This document shows, in pieces, positions 57,772-64,000 of a stretch of 64,000 nucleotides of DNA. Every line of letters starts with the position of its first letter. Position 1 is the first letter of the stretch. The stretch is taken from contig NPFB01000009.1 of assembly GCA_014084085.1 (NCBI GenBank), positions 57,233-121,232 of the forward strand, written 5' to 3'. The translations under genes were made by a program, and so were the position numbers. The notes under the pieces are model-generated. The model was not told the DNA's origin and made no database searches. It saw only the letters and a program-made list of their open reading frames with translations. The stretch is from Hondaea fermentalgiana. Taxonomy: Eukaryota; Sar; Bigyra; Thraustochytrida; Thraustochytriidae.

Positions 57772-58542
57772 ATGGAGGTTTTCGACGAGCTAGTACAGCA
57801 ACCAGACGAAAATGGACTTATTGACCTGAGCCATCAGGCCTGGGCCAATGTTGAGGAGGCTGTATGGTCATGGACAGAGAAGCTCTTCACGCTCAATCTC
57901 TCGTTCAACAACCTTACTGGTCTCTCTGCGCAGCTCGGCAAACTTGAGTTTCTTCGTGAGCTCGACGTGAGCCGAAATCACTTGGAAGCCTTTCCTAATG
58001 AACTTGGCAAGTGTATACGTCTCAAAGTGCTTCGAGCAAATGGCAATTGTCTAAAAAGCGTGCCGGATTCGATCGGACAATGCAAACTCCTTGAAGAGAT
58101 CTATCTCTCAGAAAATGCCATCACAGGGATTCCTTCCACCTTTGGCCATCTCGTCGTTTTGCGTGTGTTACATTTGCAGAACAATGATATGCAGAGCGTG
58201 GCACCAGAGCTCGGACATTGTCTCTCCTTGGAGGAGATTGACATGTCCGGCAATGGAAGTATTAACAATCTCCCACAACCTATTCTCACGGATGCCACGC
58301 TCATTCTATGGATGTGTCGACATAATTTTAAGCACCAAGTGGCACTGATTGAGCTCGAAGATGCCAACGACGATCTCGAGCAGGCAGCAGAGCTCACAGA
58401 GGAGGCCCAGACTGCCATGCGCAAGGAGATTGATGAATTGCGTGCTGAGAATAAACGCCTTCTTGATGCGCAACCCGAGACGTACCTGCGCCTTGTGGCC
58501 AAGGCGGAGGAAATGAAGTCAAAATTCTGCGTGATTCAGTGA
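57772..58542 (+). CDS. Leucine-rich repeat protein with C-terminal CaaX box
   Basis: 256 residues from the first ATG (57772, ATCAAATGG); the frame upstream is open to 57736 but has no ATG. Residues about 40-180 form six leucine-rich repeats of 22-24 residues (pattern Leu-x-x-Leu-x-Leu-x-x-Asn-x-Leu), as in plant intracellular Ras-group LRR and SHOC2-type proteins. A ~60-residue coiled coil follows. The chain ends Phe-Cys-Val-Ile-Gln, a CaaX box (Cys253) whose last residue Gln favours farnesyltransferase. I infer a membrane-anchored scaffold, perhaps near a Ras or MAPK pathway; the divergent MAPK gene upstream may be coincidental. Introns were not needed. Confidence 0.85.
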   Translation: MEVFDELVQQPDENGLIDLSHQAWANVEEAVWSWTEKLFTLNLSFNNLTGLSAQLGKLEFLRELDVSRNHLEAFPNELGKCIRLKVLRANGNCLKSVPDSIGQCKLLEEIYLSENAITGIPSTFGHLVVLRVLHLQNNDMQSVAPELGHCLSLEEIDMSGNGSINNLPQPILTDATLILWMCRHNFKHQVALIELEDANDDLEQAAELTEEAQTAMRKEIDELRAENKRLLDAQPETYLRLVAKAEEMKSKFCVIQ

Positions 58543-59422
58543 AGTGCAAGTCTTGCACCGTTTGGATTGTGTCTGATATAAATCGGAGAGGTAGTACAAG
58601 TTCATGAGGATCGCTGCGAATGGATCGCACGCGTCTCTAACTTTCAAGTCCTCAGAATTGTTAAACTATTGTAACATACTTTAGCGCTCTGTCTTCGTAC
58701 CCTTCTCGTACAATGTGCTGGCTATTGAGCACGGAAGACGTTTTGACAACGACCTTTGCAAGTGGCTCTTCAGAATCTGAGAAACTTCATTGTGCCAGAC
58801 GTGGCACTAAAGTCAAGCCAGCCAAGGTCCAGGCAGGCAAAGTCCAGGCAAGCAAGGTCCAGGAAGGCAACTAAGGGCCATCCGGGTAGGCAAGGCAGCG
58901 CAGCCGTGGCCGTAAGCTTGGAGTCTGGTTTTGAAAAATTCACTTGTGACTGCAAATTTTTCAGTAAGCATGCGCTCGCTGGTCAGTCTTCAATGCCGTG
59001 GCGTAGAGTCGTCAAGCCCCGGCTGAAGCCGTGGCCATGGCAGATTCAGAAGGAGAATGAGGAGTGCATCTTATGTTTGATCGTGGGATCTGTCATTGGT
59101 CTGGCCCATGCCAAGGTTATAAATATATAAGCAATGAAACGGGCAAAACGAAAAGATTCAGGAGAATAAATAGGGAGCTTGCGCCGCTCCATGTACATAC
59201 AGTTTCTTTAGGTGGCGATCGGCCACCACGAGATAGGAGATGAGTGACAGCTGTGCTAGCTATTCGTAGGACCATAATGTGTCTAACTGAGGAACTCCGG
59301 ATATCATCATCCGACCATCAGTCGACGATTTGATTTTTCATTTTGTGTGCATTCATTCGTGAAGCGCGTGGGGGTGGCCGCGCGCGTCTTACCGGCTCGG
59401 GATCACCCATAGCTCGCGTCCA
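58543..59422. other. Intergenic region with short minisatellite
   Basis: 880 bp between convergent genes. A ~15-bp unit containing AGGTCCAGGCA repeats about three times at 58820-58872. A frame at 58756-59130 (+) has no ATG at its reported start and carries the repeat; I do not support it as a gene. Confidence 0.5.
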
Positions 59423-59593
59423 TCACTGGTCCTCGTCGCTGTCATAGTTCGGGTCGCGCTTGCTCATGGGCGGCACCGCGCCCTCGCTGCCGGGAGCGCC
59501 CCACGTGTACTTTCCGCCAGCGCCCGCCTTGGAAACTTCCTTGCCGCGGCCGGTCCCGGAGGCACGCTCCTTCTCGCGCTGCACCTTGGGCAT
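59423..59593 (-). CDS. PDCD4/MA3-type N-terminal motif micro-protein
   Basis: A 56-residue product from ATG 59593; an earlier ATG at 59764 (113 residues) adds only a basic, Ser/Lys-rich stretch. It ends with TGA at 59423. The last ~40 residues contain Lys-Ala-Gly-Ala-Gly-Gly-Lys-Tyr-Thr-Trp-Gly, then Asp-Pro-Asn-Tyr-Asp-Ser-Asp-Glu. That ordered pair matches the segment just before the first MA3 domain in PDCD4 and plant MA3 proteins (Gly-Gly-Lys-Gly-Thr/Val-Trp-Gly ... Asp-Pro-Asn-Tyr-Asp). PDCD4 represses translation through eIF4A. Here no MA3 domain follows. It could be a stand-alone micro-protein or a truncated or mis-split exon; a GTAAGA donor (about 59386-59391 on this strand) lies after the stop and does not rescue the frame. 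Confidence 0.55.
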   Translation of the reverse strand: MPKVQREKERASGTGRGKEVSKAGAGGKYTWGAPGSEGAVPPMSKRDPNYDSDEDQ

Positions 59594-61368
59594 CTTTCTT
59601 CTTGCTTGCTCGCTTGCTCGCTTGCTCGCTTGCTTCTTCTCGCTGGCGCCGCTGCTGCTGTTGCTGCTGCCGCTCGCTGCTCTTCTTCTTCTTCGCTTGG
59701 GTTGTCGCGTTTCGGGTTTGCCTGCGTCCGCTTGGCTTTGCTGCCGCTGCTCTCCTTCGCGCATACTCTCCAGGCCACCTTCGTCCCCTCCTCCTGCTCC
59801 TGCTCCTACTACTCTAGAAGCGCGGGAGCGGCGGCTCCGGGCCGTTCCGCAGGGAACACTGCGGGGACGTTCGCTCTGCGTCCCCTGCGGCTGGCGCTGG
59901 ATCGGCGCAGAGGGAGCGGGAGCGGCAGCAGCGCCCCCCGGCCGACCCTAGCGTTTCCGGTAATAAGCACCTAGGACTACCGCGGCTGTATCTTCGGCCC
60001 GCCGGCTTCCGCACTGCTGACGTATACCGGCTTTCGCCAGAGGAGACCGTATGCGGACTTCCACTCTGGAAGGATTCTGGATTGTTCTGGAGAGGATGCA
60101 CCTAAAGAGGAGAGGGTGGCCGGTAGTGGCAGTGGAGGAAGAATAGCCTGGTTTCTCCGGGGGGACGCAAAAGACGCCCGCCAGGCTATCCATCTTCCCC
60201 TTAGCGCCACTGACCTAACTCTCCTCGCCGACCACTGACCCAATTAGAGTCAGTGTCCCGGGACCGAAAGCGCGGCGCTAAGAGGAGGCTGCACTGTCAC
60301 CTCGGTGCGGAGAGGGCGACGCGGAAAAATCGTTTGCTACCGGAAGTCCAGGGACGGCGCCCGGAAGCGGCCCTCGGTGAGACGCGCGGAGAGTGTCTCC
60401 TACCTTCCCGCGAGGACTATTCCTCGCTGCTTCCGGGAGGCATGGTACGACATCCTAGACGCCAGCTAAGCGTTCTCATCGGAGAGTGGACTCTCCCCGC
60501 GTTCCCGCTTCCAAGGCGGGGCACCCGATTCGGATCCTAGACTGCCCGCCTTCAATTAAGGGTCCCGGATTGGCAGCTCGGGCATCCATGGCAGCCGATA
60601 CGTCGCAAGCAGCGCGGCCTCCGTCGTCTCCGCGAAGGCTGGCGGCCAGACGCAGCATGGATGCGGCGAGGCTGGTCGTTGGTGCAGTTGCCACTGCCAG
60701 CCGCCACTTGAGGCAAGATACTGCTCGCTCGCAGTTTGGGCTGCGACGTCGTACATTCGATTTTGGCGAATGGACCGCTTTGGCGTGGCGGATGGACCGC
60801 TGGTGTGAGGCCGGTGGCTGCTCCATGGATCGCTCGGCCGCCATGCATGCCTGCCAAGCAGCCACAGCTGCTTTAGGACCAAGAGCCCAAAATCCATTAT
60901 ACCAGGGTTGCTGGCCGGACATCCGCCCAATCGTCCATGGATTAGGGCCATCGTGGTCACCCAAAATGAACGAAACCGCGTCCACCGTGCCGCCGACAGC
61001 AATCGTGGCCGATCTTGGATAATCTTGAACAAGGCCAGCATGGCCAGTGGCATGCTATACCAGTCTTCCTTCGCGAATAGAGAGAGAGTCCGAAAAACAC
61101 TCGGCCACTCGTTTTTCTGAACGTGGTGATCCATGAATGGGTGTAATCGTATGCGGTAGTAAGCCTAGGCCTATGCAATAGTAGAATAGAATCAAAAAGA
61201 AGCCAGGGAAGATTGAATTCACTGATTTCACTGATAAAAGTCTTTCAGAAATTTGGGAAAGAGCTCGCTGGCCATGGTTCGTGAGTGACGTATACCACAG
61301 GGTAGGGCGGAGCATAGAGAAAAGGAAGGGAAAGGCGCATGACGCGATCGGACCACTCTCCATCATCA
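59594..61368. other. Intergenic region with hairpin-rich segment (59940-60540)
   Basis: No domain-bearing gene is seen. The stretch from about 59940 to 60540 holds several inverted repeats, notably a long arm pair at about 60125-60148 and 60180-60211, CACTGAC/GTCAGTG at 60232-60254 and GGAGAG/CTCTCC near 60481-60496. Frames on both strands overlap over 60480-61130, with no protein signature. A TAGGCCTA at 61166-61173 precedes the AP2 gene's 3' end. Confidence 0.4.
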
Positions 61369-62985
61369 TCATTTCCTCTTAGGCGAGGAGAAAGGCTTCG
61401 AGGTGGACGCCGAGGACGTCGAGGCCGAGGACAAAAATTGAGACCCACTGGGTTGCGACGTGCTGGACGAAGACGCAGGCGTCAGTGACGTATCCGTGGT
61501 TGTGCCAGTGGCGGGCTGAGCTTGCTTTTGCTCCTTTCTGGTGCCGCTCGAAGATGAGGACGAAGAGGAAGCAGACGAGGAGGTCTCCTTGAGGCGCGCG
61601 TCAAGACGCAGGAGCAAACGGTCTGTGTCCGCATCGACGCCAGAGATCCGCAGCGTCGTGATGAGTGTAGGCAAATCGCTGCGAGCATCCGTGAGCGAAC
61701 GCTCAAGCAGTGCCAGCCTATCCGCGTCGCTGGCAAAGTTGAGACGCGGCGGGCGGCCCGTGGACGCCATCTGACGATACCTCTGCAAAAGCTTGAAATC
61801 CACAACGGCCGCCGCAACCTCTTCCGAGGCGTAGGCGCCGAGATGAACCGTGCGACGATCCACCCAGGCGCGCGCGGTCCACCGCCGGTCGCGTTTATGC
61901 CACGAGACACCTTTGTACGCAGAACTCTGCTTTGGAACTTCCGGCTCGTTCGATTCCTTATTCACCAAGTCATGGCCCAAAGAAGATTGCTGGGCTGTCA
62001 AATTGCCTGATGAAGAGGATGAAGCTTCTTGTTGGCCTCGCGCATGGGAATTTGTGTTACCGCGCTGATTGATGGCTTGTTGCTCCGTGGCTTCCGATGA
62101 AGTTGTTGAAGGGGTGGGCGTGACGCTCGACGAGGAAGTGCCCGACGATGACCATTGCAGTTTGTTTGCCCTGCCGATTTCGGCATTGGATCGAGCTCCA
62201 GCATTTAAAAATTGACCCCGTTGTCCTTGCGGAACGGTGGGTTGCTCTGCAGGCCACGCTGACGAGGAACTTCCCGCTCTCGCGATCGGGGGGTCGTCGG
62301 GAAACTGGCGCTTGTTGGCATGAGCTCCAGAGCTATTGGGTGATGGTATCGAAGGGCCCATTTGGGCGGCGGAGGCATACATTTGCCCATAATTTTGATG
62401 GGGTTGAAATTGTGATGCGAAATTCTCGTATCCGGTATGTTCACCTTGGTTGTATATTTGTGTATGCATTGTGGGTTGAGGAGGCAGTGCGGGCTGCGGG
62501 AGCGAGGGCACCGAGTACTGCACGTAATTATGCATTTGCTGCTGCGTGCGCGGGTGCGGGTATCGTTCTTGAAATTGCTGCCCCTGCTGCTGCTGTTGGC
62601 GATAATGTTGCTGGTAATGTTGCTGCTGGAGTTGCGGCTGTTGGTGTTGTCGCGCAGAAAATGATCCTGCAAAGTCTTGGCTGGTGAGAGGCTGGCCTTG
62701 CGATGGTGTATAGGGATTGGACGGCGATATCTGCACGCCTGAACCCTGGTTGAAATTGGGAGAGCCAAAATGGTTCGTGTTGCCATCGAGACGAGACCAC
62801 TCCGACGCGCTCATGGGCTGTGATGGGTCGTTCGCAGAAGCCTCAGCCGATTGTGCCATAAACGAGAAGCTATTTACCTGTCTCGGCGACATCAATGGCG
62901 CTTTGGGAGGAGAAACAGCGCTCGCGTCGGTGTTCGTGCGTGCAACATCGCGCGAGTTGGACTCCTTGCGCGGCTTTTTACGCAT
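61369..62985 (-). CDS. AP2-domain DNA-binding protein, 5' exon unresolved
   Basis: The frame from the first ATG (62985) to 61369 gives 538 residues. Reading stays open upstream to a stop near 63240 with coding-like composition (Asp/Glu/Leu, Pro-Pro-Pro) but no ATG; splice acceptors CTCCAG or GCTCAG (exon from 63174 or 63165) suggest an upstream first exon. Most of the protein is Gln/Ser/Pro/Asn-rich, including a CAG-derived Gln tract. Around 61790-61930 lies an AP2/ERF-like domain: Tyr-Lys-Gly-Val-Ser-Trp, Arg-Arg-Trp-Thr-Ala-Arg, Val-His-Leu-Gly-Ala-Tyr and Glu-Glu-Val-Ala-Ala-Ala. Such domains bind DNA in plants and occur in stramenopiles, some linked to homing endonucleases, but no nuclease is seen here. 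The C-terminal region is Ser-rich. It is probably a transcription factor. Confidence 0.7.
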   Translation of the reverse strand: MRKKPRKESNSRDVARTNTDASAVSPPKAPLMSPRQVNSFSFMAQSAEASANDPSQPMSASEWSRLDGNTNHFGSPNFNQGSGVQISPSNPYTPSQGQPLTSQDFAGSFSARQHQQPQLQQQHYQQHYRQQQQQGQQFQERYPHPRTQQQMHNYVQYSVPSLPQPALPPQPTMHTQIYNQGEHTGYENFASQFQPHQNYGQMYASAAQMGPSIPSPNSSGAHANKRQFPDDPPIARAGSSSSAWPAEQPTVPQGQRGQFLNAGARSNAEIGRANKLQWSSSGTSSSSVTPTPSTTSSEATEQQAINQRGNTNSHARGQQEASSSSSGNLTAQQSSLGHDLVNKESNEPEVPKQSSAYKGVSWHKRDRRWTARAWVDRRTVHLGAYASEEVAAAVVDFKLLQRYRQMASTGRPPRLNFASDADRLALLERSLTDARSDLPTLITTLRISGVDADTDRLLLRLDARLKETSSSASSSSSSSSGTRKEQKQAQPATGTTTDTSLTPASSSSTSQPSGSQFLSSASTSSASTSKPFSSPKRK

Positions 62986-63170
62986 AGGCTCCGTGGACAA
63001 AAGGAGAACGCTCTCCTCGAGGTCAAAGTCGTCGAGACTGCTGGGTGGGGGTTCAAAGTATTGCTTGGACTGTTCGTAGAGGGCGTCGCTTGCAACGAGG
63101 CATTCAAAGTCTGCACTTATCGTGAAGTCCCTTGCACCTCGCCACTCGCGGGGCGACGGGACAACCTGAG

Positions 63171-64000
63171 CTACCTGGAGGACCGTGGTGCCTGGTTGTT
63201 GATCGAGCTCTGCGGCTGGAATGCCGCAGATGCTCTCGCTTTGCTACGACGCGGACCCGAGCTCACCGCCTTGTTGCGTTGTTGCTGCTTGCTGGCTGTT
63301 TTGCTCCTTGCTCTCAGCGCTCGACACGCGAAGCTTCGCGTCTCGCTCGCTTGAGTCGCAAAGGCTCGTGGGCCTTGGCCCTTCCTCCTTACGGTGATTG
63401 GATGATTACCGTTCGGGATTTGCTCCCGGCTGCCGAAGCCCGAGCAAATGAATGGCAAAGGAAGAGCTCTCTTTTTTTGTTTATATCTCCGGAGCTCCGA
63501 TGCTTCCCGGGTTGTTTTACCTTTTGCTGCTGTAAACGGGCTGTGTGTTAGACCGTCGGTCGCTGCAGCTTGTGAGTTCTTCTCCTGCTCCTTTTGCTTT
63601 ATCTTCCTCTTCCTCCAAGCTCGCTTCGTCCTCGGCGATCAGGCTCTGGACTCGCTCCGGCTGCTTGCCTCGCCTCGCCTCGGCTTTCTTTCCTTTCCCC
63701 GCCGGCTTGCTTGCTATAGCTTGCTAGCTTGCCGGCTTCGCACTTGGGGGGTCTCGTTCTTGCTTGCCTTGCTTACTTCCTTGCTTTCAACAGGGGGGAG
63801 GTGCGCTCGCCCAGGTCGCTCGTCCAATGCGAGTCTGGCTGCTCGCCTCGCCGCGCCCCGCCTCGGCCTCGTCTCGCCCGCCCGCCCGCTCGTCTCGACC
63901 CCTCCCGGCTCCGCGCGCGAGGAGCCGGACGCCCGCGCTGGCCGCCCGCCCGCCGCCCGCCCGCCCGCGCTGGCCGCCCGCCCGCGCGTCGGCTCGCCGC
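63171..64000. other. GC-rich region at window end
   Basis: Contains likely 5' sequence of the AP2 gene, then pyrimidine-rich and GC-rich repeats (GCTTGC words near 63700, CGCCCG near 63870-63990). A missing first exon of the AP2 gene may lie here. No other gene is seen. Confidence 0.45.

Noticed and set aside
60476..61134. Overlapping frames of 150-190 codons on both strands
   Set aside because: Several phases are open at once, as expected of stop-poor sequence; no motif recognised.

Overview
This is nuclear DNA from a unicellular eukaryote, not a bacterium. Housekeeping genes for splicing (SF3B2), secretion (exocyst SEC6), flagella (IFT80), a kinesin, a MAP kinase and a SET-domain protein lie on both strands. 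They are mostly intronless, with one well-supported 73-nt GT-AG intron, and are separated by short, repeat-rich intergenic DNA. IFT80 implies a flagellated stage. The mix of compact, nearly intronless GC-rich genes, multi-pass Cys-rich membrane proteins, an AP2-domain protein and a PurD-like/PurN fusion suggests a stramenopile protist such as a thraustochytrid; this assignment is inference. Start codons usually have A at -3 (CAAGATG, AAAATG). Four runs of exactly 100 N are scaffold gaps, several placed in simple repeats.

Layout. 1-2673: 3' part of a Cys-rich multi-pass membrane protein. 2812-3500: tandem array of ~149-bp units, each with a large inverted repeat. 4538-6691: FHA-domain protein cut by a gap. 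7049-10135 (-): exocyst SEC6, with a possible small membrane-protein ORF just upstream. 11651-13558: RING+PHD protein. 13.6-17.1 kb: gene-poor, with an AT-rich island, a gap and direct repeats. 17164-20563: ankyrin/coiled-coil/protein-kinase protein in two exons. 21541-24009: IFT80. 24316-25311 (-): GDT1/TMEM165 transporter. 26186-28021: GAR formyltransferase fused to a degenerate PurD-like half. 28147-31221 (-): kinesin. 31733-32971: internally duplicated membrane protein. 33942-35684: MFS transporter. 35912-37744 (-): SF3B2. 38112-38555: BolA. 38945-40129 (-): Dus1-type tRNA dihydrouridine synthase. 40757-41698 (-): crotonase-family enzyme. 42138-43328 (-): SETD9-like protein. 44538-46799: glutamate dehydrogenase. 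47234-49501 (-): Ser/His-rich protein with PP1-docking motifs. 49.5-53.5 kb: microsatellites and low-complexity DNA. 53501-55276 (-): MAPK with an unusual activation loop. 57772-58542: LRR protein ending in a CaaX box. 59423-59593 (-): micro-protein carrying the PDCD4/MA3 N-terminal motif. 59.9-60.6 kb: hairpin-rich stretch. 61369-62985 (-): AP2-domain protein whose 5' end probably lies in another exon.

The genes do not form a pathway. Many are in convergent or divergent pairs with 125-900 bp between them, so shared promoters and abutting 3' ends are common. The most unusual items are the ankyrin-SAM-like-coiled-coil-kinase fusion, the duplicated membrane protein, the PurD-like/PurN fusion, the SDY-loop MAPK, the PDCD4-motif micro-protein and the tandem hairpin array.
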